Below, in pieces: positions 1 to 37,155 of a stretch of 64,000 nucleotides of DNA (the first letter of the stretch is position 1; every line of letters starts with the position of its first letter). Under the pieces are notes generated by a model. That model did not search any database. It was not told the DNA's origin and was given only the letters and a program-made list of their open reading frames with translations. Position numbers and translations under genes: made by a program. Source of the stretch: Rhabdophis nuchalis (Eukaryota > Chordata > Lepidosauria > Squamata > Natricidae); contig CM077645.1 of NCBI GenBank assembly GCA_039707465.1, forward strand, positions 161,166,503-161,230,502. The letters run 5' to 3'.

Positions 1-320
1 GCGGCTCGCCGGCACTGCGCGTCGTGGGCGACTGGAGCCGCAGGGAGTGGAACCTCGCGGGCGGGCGGGCGTTCGCCCGGGAAATGTGCGAGCGTCCGCC
101 GTCCGCGGCTCCGGCTCTCGCCCCTTTGGGGACGTCGGTTTGCAGGCAGCCGAGCTGCAGACTTTCCCCTTTTGCTCCCAGTGATCAGGGGGGCGCCTTC
201 TAAAGCGGCGGGGAATACAACCGAGGTGGGCTGATGGATGCCGGCTGCTGCTGTCGCCGCTGTCGGGGCCGAGGCGCGGGTTAAAGCGGGAAGCTCGGGC
301 GACTGTCGTCGGTGCGAAGG
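1..320 (+). promoter_or_regulatory. DIPK1C: CpG-rich promoter / 5' UTR region of DIPK1C
   Basis: This stretch is very GC-rich and dense in CpG, unlike the AT-rich DNA that follows the first exon, and it runs straight into the start codon of exon 1. That is the usual look of a CpG-island promoter plus 5' UTR of a vertebrate gene. I see no convincing TATA box and cannot place the transcription start. The island may begin outside the window, since base 1 is already inside it. Confidence 0.7.
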
Positions 321-26642
<26,322 letters not shown>

Positions 26643-26730
26643 CTTTTTTCTCATTGCTGTTGCTGAATTAAATTATTTTCTACTTATTTTTTTATTTTAC
26701 TATATTTTGAAAACCACAACTGAGCTTATT

Positions 26731-26766
26731 GTGTGTGTGTGTGTGTGTGTGTTGGTGTGTGTGTGT
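26731..26766 (+). repeat. (TG)n microsatellite in the likely 3' UTR
   Basis: Sixteen or so GT units with one TTGG interruption, 90 bases after the DIPK1C stop codon. Confidence 0.95.
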
Positions 26767-26795
26767 GAATGAAATCCTGATTTAACAGACTTATA

Positions 26796-27085
26796 TTCAG
26801 TAGACTTTGGATACAGTGGACCAAATTTCTATTTGGACAGCTCCCTTGAAATAACAGAAGTCTATTGCACATAGATTTGCTTGTTTTAATTTACACAAAT
26901 TTTAATTTACACGAATTTTATCCTAATTTTATGATGCAACTCTTTATGTCATTTGCATAGTGAGGTCATTATGTAAGTGATGCCAATCACTGTGAACATG
27001 TACTTTTGTATTTATCAGACATTGGGAGGAACAAATATATCCTTCTTTCCTCAAATGGTCCATTAAATTGAGGTTTAGCTGTATT
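26796..27085. mobile_element. Possible nonautonomous TIR transposon
   Basis: The right end reads TTAAATTGAGGTTTAGCTGTA; the left end AAATCCTGATTTAACAGACT is a rough complement. Similar to the start at 15398. The termini are decayed, so the call is tentative. Confidence 0.4.
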
Positions 27086-27929
27086 AATTCTTTCTGAAAT
27101 GGGGAAAACAGCCAATATCAGCCAAACGAATACAAGACTCAATCATTTACATTTCAAAGTGTTTAAGGGAGGAGAAAAATAGAACATTTTAGTAATTTAA
27201 TTTTAATTCTAAAATGAATAGTTGGGGAAGTGGCTGGGTGTTTAATTAACATGTTTAATGAAGATCTTTGCAAAGATAGTGGATCATATTTTAACAAACA
27301 GCAGTTTTTAAATAAATTTATCAGTTACAGCCTCCTTGTTGCTCATAATTAGGTCAAATTATTTTATATTAATGACGTTTAGTGATGGAAGTGGAATAGA
27401 GAATAAATGCAATGTCATGTTGTTATATCTGAACCCGCAACTTATGTTCTCTGTTTGAGTGATGCTGTAACACTGATGGAATTAACTAGCAATTTATGAA
27501 GGACAAATACATATATTTGACACTGTTTACTAGATTGTAACCCAAGGATAGCTTTAAATCAGGACCAACTTTTTTTTATGGCTGCAGTCTCTTAACAGGA
27601 TGGCATGACATTGGTTGTGACCAAAACTCAGTGTTAATACCCAATGATAAAACACTGGATTTTCTCTCTCTCTAACATACCTGCCAATTTCTTATTTTCT
27701 TCAACATCATCGTTCTTTCCCAGTTTGCAGGCTCTAACTTATAGCAGAAATCTGACAAATCTTTTTCAAGTGGTTTTTAAAATTAACCCCTGTGATGAAG
27801 TTGGATCCTTCTTAATCATGATTTTCCCACTTATATTTTTCCTTTTATTTGAACCCATTCCTTTGTGGAATTGCATATTCCACAAAAGCAATGCCCACCC
27901 AATGTGTTAAACTACAGTGTGACTGAATT

Positions 27930-28012
27930 GCTCAAACCAATTTCATTGTAATTTTCTTACAATATTATTACAATGACAATAAAGATGATGATGATGATGA
28001 TGATGATGATGA
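27930..28012 (+). repeat. LINE-type 3' tail with (ATG)n
   Basis: CAATTTCATTGTAATTTT followed by ACAATGACAATAAAGATG and an (ATG)n run. The same string with (ATT)n and (ATC)n occurs at 54332-54411, so it is a dispersed retroposon tail with variable microsatellite. Confidence 0.55.
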
Positions 28013-28216
28013 ATGATTTGCAAATAGCAGGACTGACATATCCCAGGAAACTAAAAACCATTATTAACAACAGCAACTAGAAAGACATCTGCAAAGATGC
28101 AAACCACATTTTAACTTTATTCTGATGCCCTAAAATCTGCAGTTTGCAGATGACCAAAAGGAGGGACCATGGAAATTATATTGGAGAAAGTGTAACCGTG
28201 AAATGTTCACTTAGAG

Positions 28217-28618
28217 CAGGGGTGTCAACTCAAAGCCTGTGGGCTGGATCCATCCTTTAGGGTGCTTGAATCCGTCCCCCAGGACTGGCCTGGAAATATC
28301 AAAGGACCAGCCCCTGGTGCCTCTGGTGGATAAGATGGGCTGGGTGCACACAAACACTCTGCCTCGTTTTCACACTCCATGGCCTCCTGCAGCACTCGGG
28401 CCCAAAACTGACAGAAAACGGCCCCAAAAATAGGCAGCAGAGTGCTGCAGGAGGCCATGGAGGGTGAAAATGAGGCACAGGTGGGCCACGCATGGACTGC
28501 TCGTGCCCTGATTTGGCTGACAGGGTACTCCATTCTTCCTGCCCCCCACCCCACTGGCCCACAGAGGAGAATTACAATGCTGATCCAGCCCTCAAAGAAA
28601 TCCAGTTTGACACCCCTG
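28217..28618. mobile_element. Nonautonomous hAT element, CAGGGGTGTCAA family
   Basis: Ends CAGGGGTGTCAACTC and AGTTTGACACCCCTG. Flanks ACTTAGAG and ATTTAAAG match at 6 of 8 with transition differences. The middle has an inverted repeat with GCAGCACTCGG / CAGAGTGCTGC. Confidence 0.82.
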
Positions 28619-28789
28619 ATTTAAAGGATTGTGTCAGCAAAATGAACTGCAGCTTGATGCCTATCTTTCAGACTAAATGTAACCGCTTTCTTGCTTCTGC
28701 AGCAAGTTTTCAAAAGTCCTGCAGCAAGGCTGCAAAAGTCCTGATGATCAATAGAGATCATTGAGAATATTTGCCTAGTTTTTGCATCC

Positions 28790-29850
28790 CTAATCTAATT
28801 GCTCTGTTAAGGGTTGCTGAAGATGAATCAACCCAGACTATCTTTCATTTTTGGCATGGCACCACCATGGGGATATATTGACCATATATGCAGTATATTG
28901 ATAATAAGGGTGGTGAAGCATCATTGCTCCTCTGCTCTTCTTGTGTGCACATCTTGTGGCCCTGTTTTGGGTGATACAAGGTTTTCTGGGTAAGGGTGCA
29001 TCAGAGAATCTTTTGTAGAGACGCATAGAAAACATTTCCCAGCACTGTCGATAAAATTGTTCAGATTTCATTCTCCATTCAACACCGACCACCATAGTAG
29101 TTATCTGATGGAGAAGCCTTGGGAGGAGCCTTAGGAATGGTATGAACCTACTGAATCTGTGGAAATGGACTAGGTCCTTAGGGCTGTGAGCCCTGCTCTT
29201 TAGATCCATGTGCTTCCTGGTTGATTAAAGTGGGGGAAATCTACTCGCAATCGCTCTTGCCCTCTTCACCTTCCTTTTGGATTTTTATAATGTGCTCTAC
29301 AAGCGAGCTGCTCTTGAAGAGTATCTGGAAACTTCAGCAGGTACAAATTGCAGTAGTGGGAGCAAATATACGGCAAGAGCAGTAAAATTACACCTCTTGT
29401 TTCATGAGCTGCATTAGTTGCCAGTTCACATCTACATCCAATTCAAGGTGCTTATTTTGACCTTAAAAGCCTTTCATGGCATTGGAATCGCTTTTCTTTG
29501 AACACACCTGCTCACCCAGTCAGATCTGGCAGAGAAGCCGTGCCATGGGTCCCATCTGCCAGGGATTTATATCTGGTGGGCCAAGGAGGTGGACCTTCTC
29601 TCCCAATGCATCTGCCTTATGGGATTCTACCGACTAGAGGTAAAATTAACTCCATCCTCTCAACAGTCCACAAATCTCCCAAGATCTGGTTTTCTTATTA
29701 GGACTGGTCATTTCCTCTTGTTTATGTGCCTTTTTATAGTGTTTTTTTTTTTAATTGTGACTTTTTAATGTATTTTTTAAATTAAGTGTTGTACATTGCC
29801 CAAAATCCATTTCATATGAGATGGGCAGCTACACAAATATGATAAATAAA
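28790..29850 (+). mobile_element. Old, internally deleted L2-like LINE
   Basis: The left part has the phrase SLDPCASWLIK, matching the DPCPSWLV region of the 16-kb L2. The right part has the C-terminal domain (FHELH..LPVHIYIQFKVL) and a tail GAGATGGGCAGCTACACAAA..GATAAATAAA near 29840. The RT core between is deleted and the frames are broken. Confidence 0.55.
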
Positions 29851-30282
29851 CGAAGAAGTGATAAGATTGGATTATGGTTCCGTGCCTGAACCAACTTGGA
29901 CTTTTAGCAGCTCTGAAGGAAAATACAACATACTTTTTTTTAAAAAAAAAGAAACTCTTTACAACACAGACTGTCCTATTAAGATGATAGTTCTGTGCCA
30001 TTACTTAGAAGGCTGCAATCCTAACTGATTTATCTGTAAGTCAAAATGAGATATATTTATGAGGAAATAGGCAATAAAAATACTGGAACATGTTTTCCTT
30101 CTCGCTTCATCGTAAGTAAAAGCTTAGGGTACCTTCCTTGGATAACTGTCTATGGCAAAGTGAATGAATAATGTGCATTTCAAACAAAAGGAGTGGAAGT
30201 CATTAATAACATTTTGAAATATACTTCATGTTGTTTACCGATGATCCAATGAAACTTTGAAAAAAAGTGCGGCTAGTGAGAG

Positions 30283-30530
30283 AGCCAGTTTGACACAAAG
30301 GTTAAAGATGCTGAATTAAAAACTGAGCAATCATGAATTCTAGTCCCGCCCTAGACACAAAGCCAACTGGATGACCCTGGGCCAGTCATTCTCTGCTTTA
30401 GGAAGGTGACAGTGGCAAACCACTCCTGAAATTATTGCCAAGGAAGCTGCAGAGTTTACTGTTGTTGTCAAGTCAACTGTGACTCTTGGCAACTGCCTGG
30501 ACAAAACTCTGCAGCTTCCTTGGCAATAAA
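30283..30530 (+). mobile_element. tRNA-derived SINE joined to an inverted Bov-B-type tail
   Basis: The head reads GAGCCAGTTTGACACAAAGG, AGTCCCGCC and TGACCCTGGGCCAGTCA, as in squamate SINEs. The tail ACCACTCCTGAAATTATTGCC is of Bov-B 3' type. A reversed copy of the tail follows (GGACAAAACTCTGCAGCTTC), so CTGCAG-centred tails face each other. Confidence 0.6.
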
Positions 30531-31229
30531 GTTATTTGCAAACAAATAAACATTGCCTGCTATGTTTAGTCTGCTTTCGGATTTCATGTTATCATAGCTC
30601 AGAAATAAAAGTCTTACACCTTGCATTTTTTAATAGCAAGCTTACGGTTGTATACAGTCTAATTTGAGAAAACAAAACCCCAGAATTTTCGGTTGCTAAC
30701 CTATTGCCTAATGGAAAATTAATGCAGGCACCTCAGTGGCACATTTGGCTGAGGAAAGGACATTTATCACACTTTTCACACAGTTGGAATTATTTCTTGA
30801 AATGGGATTAGTTTCCCTGGCACTGCACCCATTTTTGGGCAAAGAAAGACCTAATAGCTGCCAGAACTAGATTCTGAGCCAGATTCACCCTCTCCTGTCT
30901 CTTTCTGCTAAAGAAAAAATGAGCTGAAATATCCCAAATAATATAGTGATGAGGTTCTAACTTCCTTAAATGATGTCCCAACTTCCTCTCATCTTCTTTT
31001 ATCTCTGAAGGTGAGGAAAATGAAGTAATTCAAGAGGCCGAACTGTTAGAAGTCTTTACCTCCCTTACACTTTGAGCACACTGTAACTACAGTTACTAGG
31101 ATTCAGTGTTATTGTTTTTGCCATTCCAAATTGAAAACACAGCAATTATTACATGTGGCTTCTGAAAAGTTGCCTTCCTTCCTTCTCTCCTTCCTTCTTT
31201 CCTTCTTTCCTTCCTCCATTCATTCATTT
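30531..31229. other. Intergenic stretch without recognised features
   Basis: AT-rich; a CTTCC/CCTTCTTT pyrimidine run lies at about 31170-31216. Nothing else nameable. Confidence 0.5.
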
Positions 31230-31459
31230 TCTAGAGTCACCCATCTCGGTCACTGACTTACCATTCAAAAAATATATTACAATGAAAATACTAAAAATAT
31301 TTTAAAGCAACAAAAACAGTAGAAACATCCAAAATACATAGTAGCCTAGACACCTGGTCAGTTTTCAAGGCAGCCAGGAAACAGGATCCTTAATATACTC
31401 AGCACCCTAGACTCAGGAACCTCATAGCCAGGTTTTTAAGATCTTACAAAAGGTTAAGC

Positions 31460-31556
31460 CAGGCGGGTCCAAACTTGGGAACTTTGAGATTTGTGTACTT
31501 CCAACTCCCAGAATTCTGGGAGTTGAAGTCTAGAAGTCTTAAAGTTCCCTCTGGCT
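31460..31556. mobile_element. Hairpin hAT-type element, partial
   Basis: GTCCAAACTTGGGAACTTTGAG to CTTAAAGTTCCCT with a TCCCAGAATTCTGGGA centre. Flanks GTTAAGCC and GGCTTAAC are inverted, not direct, copies. Confidence 0.6.
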
Positions 31557-31708
31557 TAACAGATTTGGGGCCATTCCAATCTTTGAAGAGACAGTGTTCC
31601 ATAGATCAGGGGCTACTGCAGAAAAGGCCTGTCTTCTACTCCCTGCCAGCCTACACTCTTTGGCTGACAGGATCTGCAACATGTCCATGCTGTTAGAACT
31701 GGTTGGAT

Positions 31709-31906
31709 CAGTAGCGGAGGTTTACCACCAATTCGCCACGCATGCGCACATTCTCTTTGTGAGCTTGGGTGCCTTCCGTGCATGTGCTTTGCTCCTGCAT
31801 GCTGCTTGCACGCATGTGCACAGCTTTGAAAATGTGGCTAAATAGGACATCATAGAGCCAGGGCATGTGGTTCGAACCAGTCCAAACTTGCTGAATATCA
31901 CCTCTG
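31709..31906. mobile_element. Nonautonomous hAT element
   Basis: Ends CAGTAGCGGAGGTTTACC and GAATATCACCTCTG; interior with GCATGCGCACA and GCATGTGC. No clean 8-bp duplication, only GATCA at both edges. Confidence 0.7.
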
Positions 31907-32637
31907 ATCAATAGAGACTCTTGGAAAAAGTTGATCCCATAAGTATCCTTGTCTCAAGCGTGTAGGCCTTTAAAGGAAACCACCAATACTTTGAATCGCG
32001 CCCAGAAACACATTGGTAACCAATAAAGGTCACACAGAAGTGGTGTTACATCTGCTGTATATTTGGCATAAAGTTTTGTGCAAACCCAGGCAACTGTAAT
32101 TTATTCAATAACCTGGACTTAGCTGTATGGCATATAGAGCTAATATCAAAGTAAACCAACAATCCTTTATCTCCCTATAATCCCGTAGAAAGTTTCAGGC
32201 TTGAGCAATGGTGAGATTTTTTTTCCAGATCATAGAAGCTGTATAAATATGAATTAGGGGGGATCCCCAGCTAGGAATGGAGGGGACAGGACTGGTAGAG
32301 AAGCATATCCATACTTTATTTTTAATTTGGCATCCAAGGCTATCCCTTTCCTTGTTTTCTGTTCCTGCTATCTCATCTGCCCAGAGCCATTTTTTTTCCT
32401 TCTCTGCTTGAGTTTTCCTATGCATGTGTTTACCTCTGTTAATACAACAGCTGTGGCTTTTCAGATGAAGCATGAAGAAATCAATTGCATTTCTCAAAAG
32501 AAAAAATCCCAGGCTATTTCCCTATTATAGTAGGTCCCATTCAGATGTATACAGAGTTACTGATGAACCAATTGTGGAAATACAGTTGTATCTTTGGGAA
32601 CAAATGATCAGATTTGGGCATCAAGCTATAAACAAAG

Positions 32638-32796
32638 CAGAGGTGGGTTTCCAGTTTGCCCCGGATCGTGTGAACCGGTAGTGTTGGCGGCGGGAGCTTC
32701 ACTCATCCGCCTGGACGCTTCTGCGCATGTGCAGAAGCATTGCAAGCATGCACGCACAATCAAACCAATAGTAAAATAAATTGAAACCCACCACTG
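32638..32796. mobile_element. Short nonautonomous hAT element with perfect duplication
   Basis: Ends CAGAGGTGGGTTTCC and GAAACCCACCACTG; AAACAAAG repeated exactly (32630-32637, 32797-32804). The centre is the palindrome GCTTCTGCGCATGTGCAGAAGC. Confidence 0.92.
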
Positions 32797-32968
32797 AAAC
32801 AAAGGTAAGTCCTTCCATTTCTTGCAGGGAAGGACTTCACGATGGGACCGGCTGTCTTTTCATATCTTATGTGCCAGTTTTCTAGTTCTCAGGGTAAAAT
32901 AGAAATCATTCCCTCCCCTTTCCCTCCCCAAAACACATTTCAAGATTGTTTTTAAAAGTCCTCTAGGG

Positions 32969-33102
32969 CAGGGGTCCCCAACCTTTGCAACTTTAAGTCT
33001 GAAGGACTTCAGCTCCCAGAATTCTCCAGCCAGCTTTGCTTTCCCAGCTTTCTGGGAGCTGAAGTCCTTCAGACTTAAAGTTGCAAAGGTTGAAGACCCC
33101 TG
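32969..33102. mobile_element. Hairpin hAT-type miniature transposon with perfect duplication
   Basis: CAGGGGTCCCCAACCTTTGC to its complement; CTCTAGGG repeated exactly at 32961-32968 and 33103-33110. Arms include TTTAAGTCTGAAGGACTTC. Confidence 0.92.
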
Positions 33103-33110
33103 CTCTAGGG

Positions 33111-34162
33111 CTTTAAAATACAATGCTAAATAATTGTTTGATCATCTAAAACAGCCAACATCTGGGGTTTGTTTTGTTTTGATATCAAAATAGTCTTTGA
33201 ATCCATGCTGGATTTCGAGCTGGGTGTGGCTATCCTTTCTGAATTCTTCCCATATTGTCCGCCATCCTTTAAAGAGGTAAGTCTGTATACATCCTTAATC
33301 TGGTATGATGTTTTTATATTGCACTTTTTGTTCACTCATTCAATGTTATGGATGTTACTATTATTATATTGGAATAAAAACTGGTTGGGCAATGAATATT
33401 TTTGCCTCAAGCTACTCTTTGAACTTTTAAGTGAAACATTTCAAACATAAATTTCCCAGCCAACAGCACTCTTGTTTTAACCTCCTCCCCACATTTACCT
33501 CACTTGGATGCACATAAATGGATTACACAACCTGATCTTGTGGCAAAATCCCACCCACATTATTTTCATAATTATAGGGTTGCTGAAGTTCCATACTTGA
33601 CATTTAAGTTCTGAGTGATTGGCAGGAGAAAACAATGCTCGCCTAAAACTAATGTGATTTTTGATAGCAGGGAAATCATTGTTGTGGCTGAAGAAAACAG
33701 CCTTTTTTTGAAAGAAAAGATGTTTCAAATCAGAGTATGTATATCATTATTGTCCTCCAAAATGAGCTTATGTGACATCTTTCTGAATAATAGCCCACTC
33801 TTAATATGAAAGCTGTCAAAAGATTGGCTGAAAGACTTTTGTTCAATTCCCCTGGGATTAATCATTTCTTATGCTCCCTTGCTCTCACACAGCTGTATAA
33901 AATATGACATTCATTCTCCATAAATTTAATTTCCTCTCAAGTGGCTTTTGATTTGTTTCCCTTTGAAAGGAAAAATATGGCAAATTCACAGCTTCCTTTG
34001 TTATGGGATTGTTAAAGCCAATTCGTATTTGATGGTTGAGGATAGGCTTGCTTCCAATTCATTAACACTGTAGACATCAAGGACACAAAGACATGTAAAG
34101 AACACCCATACCTTGCATATTGCTCTGTTTCCAGCCAGGTTGGGTCAGAGGTTCCTTTAGAT
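33111..34162. other. Intergenic stretch without recognised features
   Basis: AT-rich unique-looking DNA. Short frames on both strands carry no recognisable domain. Confidence 0.5.
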
Positions 34163-34280
34163 CAGAGGTCTTCAAACGTGGCAACTTTAAGACTTGTGGA
34201 CTTCAACTCCCAGAATTCTTCAGCCAGCTGGAGAATTCTGGGAGTTGAAGTCCACAAGTTGCCAGGTTTGGGGACCCCTG
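34163..34280. mobile_element. Hairpin hAT-type miniature transposon
   Basis: CAGAGGTCTTCAAACGTGG to CCAGGTTTGGGGACCCCTG. Flanks CTTTAGAT and TTTTAGAT match at 7 of 8. Confidence 0.87.
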
Positions 34281-34325
34281 TTTTAGATTCAGAAGCAATG
34301 ACAGCACCAGTATGAGTACCTAAGG

Positions 34326-34451
34326 CAGGGGTGTCAAATTCATGTCATCATCACGTGACGTATCATGATTCCCTCCCCTTTGCTAAACCAGACATGGGCG
34401 TGGCCAGAGTGTGACATATCTGACTCGCAGGCCACGAGTTTGACAGCCCTG
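34326..34451. mobile_element. Short hAT element, CAGGGGTGTCAA family
   Basis: Ends CAGGGGTGTCAAATTC and GAGTTTGACAGCCCTG; TAAG-containing flanks are similar but shifted by one base. Inside: CATGGGCGTGGCC. Confidence 0.8.
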
Positions 34452-34809
34452 ACCCTAAGACTTTATTTCAAGGCAGCAAAAGAAAATAATATAACATAGC
34501 AATTAAAGAATATTAAAGAAAACAATGCCTAAAGCAAAGACCTCACATCCCTTCTGTCAGTCAGGAAACCCCAAAGAAATGGTTGCAGGTAGACCCACTT
34601 CAAAGCCAGAAAATATGCGCCATCCACCCAGTTAGGGTGCATTGGAGTGCATTTCAGGGAGTTGCTCAGCCCATGTCCAAATGAAGGCAGCGATGCTCAC
34701 ATGAACTTGTAGTTTTATATAAATTTATTTCACAACTGTATTACAGCAAATAAGATGGTCAGGCAAACAGGAGCATCATCAGGTAAATCTCAGCACATAC
34801 AGGGCACAC

Positions 34810-34886
34810 GGAAGCTTTGCTGGCTGGAGAATTCTGGGAGCTGAAGTCCTTCAGACTTAAAGTTGCAAAGGTTGGAGACCCCTGAG
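34810..34886. mobile_element. Half of a hairpin hAT-type element
   Basis: Only the right arm is present: GAATTCTGGGAGCTGAAGTC through GGTTGGAGACCCCTGAG. The left arm is missing. Confidence 0.8.
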
Positions 34887-35196
34887 TTAAATGATTTCTT
34901 TCACCAGTCCTGAAACATTTAAAAAAAATGATTGCAAGAATATTCACTCTGGAGCTTTCCCAGTCATGTAAAAAGACATGGGAGTCTATTTTTACACAGC
35001 TGAAGGATCTGCAGGTGGACATGTATGGCTGGTATCAGCATCTGCCAACGTTTAGATTGTTCCTGTTGCCTGAGCTCCCCAGTACAACTTTCTGGTGATG
35101 ACAGTTATGCCTCTTGTGCTTGCCTACAGCTTTGGCACCTTGATCTATGAATGAGGGATGCCCCTGCCACTTTACATTTTGCACAATAACCTAGCT

Positions 35197-35638
35197 TAGG
35201 GATGGCAAACCTTTTTAACCTTGGGTGCCAAAAGCACATGCGGGCGCACTATTGCTTATGCTCCCATGCCCACCCCCATAATTTAATGCCCTCCCGTGCC
35301 GTGCCCTCTGCGCATACACACGTGACCCCCCTGCTGCCCCCCTCATGCAGCCTGGGGAGGGCGAAAACGACCCCCCCCCCCGGACACCCTCTGGAGGCCT
35401 GTGGAGGGCAAAAAATGGCCCAACATGCAAACCGGAAGTCGGTTCCCGAACTTCCATTTGGCGTGTTGGGTTGTTTTTCACCTGGAGGCTTCAGGGAAAA
35501 ACAGCCAAAAATGAAGACTGAAATCAGCTGCCCAGAACACACATCCGCGCTGCAGCTGACAAGGCAATGCCTCATGTGCCCTCAGAAATGGCTCCGTGTG
35601 CCACCTGTGGCCCCCGTGCCATAGGTTCGCCATCACGG
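35197..35638. mobile_element. Nonautonomous hAT element, CAGTGATGGCAAACC family
   Basis: Ends TAGGGATGGCAAACC and GGTTCGCCATCACGG. Flanks ACCTAGCT and ACCTATGT match at 6 of 8. A GC-rich interior with a poly-C run near 35370. A second copy is at 45288-45631. Confidence 0.85.
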
Positions 35639-36780
35639 ACCTATGTGATATAGAAAGGTATTAAATGGCCTTCTTTCAAACACCTCTGGCCAGAGCAGCT
35701 GGAGGTATTTGAAAATATAAGATGTTCTACTTCGCCCCCACTTACAGTATATAGTTCTGCAATTTGTTCCTTCCAAGTACTTTTATTCTCACTCAAGTTT
35801 AAGTTTCAGAATTGTTTTTCATTGGTGGGAAAATGCAACTGGGAAGGAAAAAAAAATCCTGCACGAATTGATTTGCACTTTTCTGCATGCTTTTGCTATA
35901 TTTTCTTACTGTATTTAAAGCTAAGCTCACTAACCTAGATAACCTGTAAGTAACACATTTTAAATACATGGATCTGCCTGCTTTATATTTAGTTGGTCCT
36001 TGTTGATTCCCTTACTGGTATCAGAGTTAAACACTCCTGCCGAGCTCAGTGGAAGCCCCAGGAAAACCCCACAGCTTCTGCCAAAACAGAAAACAGATTC
36101 CAACTGATGCTGTAGCCAATTATGGCATACCACCAGCAGTATTTAAAGTCCAGCCAGAAAACAGAAGTCACGTGCAATTAATGCTGATGTATTTTGATAT
36201 TTGGTGAGCATATTTGCAAGGATACAAAATAGCCTTATTATGAAATATAAAATTAAACTTCTAAAATCATTATGTGCTTTTAACAAGCAAATCTGGTTCT
36301 CAGATTTATAGCCTGATCCAAGATAAGTCACTGTAATTAGGAAAAGGGAAAAAAGAGAAGAAGGAAGACAGTTCTGTCCACAAAAGATATAATGGAAACA
36401 TGGCAATCTGGAAGCGGTAATAGGAGACGGGAATTAGAGGCTAAGGAAAATAAGAGAGATGAAAGTGGAAGGATAAGAGTGAATACAAAAAGCTGATTTG
36501 CAAAATTTCAATTATTTTAAAGGGACTTGCTCAAAGATTGCATGTTCCTAATGCAGTGTGGAGTTGAACTTCCAGAATTCCCCAGTTGGCATGCTTGCTA
36601 ATATATACAATTAGAGTGGAGAACATGCCTGAAGAGCTGCATCACAACATACCTGGCAGAGATATTGTACCTCTCAGTGGAAAGCCTCCTACTTTGTATT
36701 TGAGATATAATTTCATTTTTCATAAAGTAAGATTATGAAATATAGAGAAGCTGAATCTCCTGTACAATAGAGATATGGAT
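35639..36780. other. Intergenic stretch, essentially featureless
   Basis: AT-rich. One short hairpin-element scrap (CCAGAATTCCCCAG) at about 36572. Nothing else recognised. Confidence 0.5.
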
Positions 36781-36813
36781 TGCATTAGAATGTACAATGT
36801 ACATTCTAATGCA
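36781..36813. repeat. Perfect short inverted repeat
   Basis: Arms TGCATTAGAATGTAC and GTACATTCTAATGCA with a 3-base loop (AAT). The SPIN-like element has inserted at the outer edge of the right arm. Confidence 0.9.
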
Positions 36814-37007
36814 GTGGTTCTCAACCTGTGGGTTGGGACCCCTTTGGGGGTTGAACAACCCTTACACAGGGGTCGCCTAAGACCATTGGAAAACACATAT
36901 TTTTGAAAAAATTACTGAAAACCTAAAATAATTTTATGGTTGGTGGTCACCACAACATGAGGAACTGTATTAAAGGTTCACGGCATTAGGAAAGTTGAGA
37001 CCGACTG
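36812..37007. mobile_element. SPIN-like nonautonomous hAT element
   Basis: Left end CAGTGGTTCTCAACCTGTGG; inner phrases GGGGTCGCCTAAGACCATTG, GGTCACCACAACATGAGG and CGGCATTAGGAAAGTTGAG match my memory of SPIN nonautonomous elements. The 8-bp duplication TTCTAATG is exact (36804-36811, 37008-37015). It is about 196 bp and carries no ORF. Confidence 0.82.
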
Positions 37008-37155
37008 TTCTAATGCAAGATCCTAACTTAAGATCTAGATAGATATACGTCCTAGTATTTCTTTTCCTGCATGAGGGAACTACGGTATGCTGGTGGATCA
37101 CAAGGAAGGTTGGGCTGAACAGCAAAAATAGCAGTACCAGCCATGTTTGCTTACT

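Larger units (their letters stand above)
26643..27407 (+). other. DIPK1C: Likely 3' UTR / 3' flank of DIPK1C
   Basis: AT-rich non-coding DNA after the stop. AATAAA hexamers occur at 27311-27316 and 27402-27407 and are the nearest good polyadenylation candidates; none lies close to the stop. A (TG)n tract (26731-26766) and a miniature transposon (26796-27085) sit inside, so the transcript end cannot be fixed from sequence. Confidence 0.4.
31230..32100 (-). mobile_element. Old antisense L2-like LINE remnant holding two miniature insertions
   Basis: The spaced phrases GACAGTGTTCCATAGATCAG, ACTGCAGAAAAGGCC and ACTTTGAATCGCGCCC fit the antisense C-terminus of an L2/CR1-group ORF (amino-acid style FWNSL..LFxKLKTHLF in other copies). 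Strongly decayed. It is interrupted at 31460 and 31709. Confidence 0.45.

Noticed and set aside
312..320. Upstream GTG in frame with DIPK1C
   Set aside because: Not a vertebrate start in this context; the ATG at 321 has a purine at -3 and fits the family's N-terminus.
28838..29209. 123-codon minus-strand frame
   Set aside because: Antisense to the old L2-like LINE, whose sense strand carries recognisable L2 phrases.
33169..33450. 93-codon frame following an AG acceptor-like site
   Set aside because: No family resemblance, AT-rich composition and no partner exons in phase.
35202..35624. 140-codon frame at 35.2-35.6 kb
   Set aside because: Lies wholly inside a nonautonomous hAT element and has no conserved domain.
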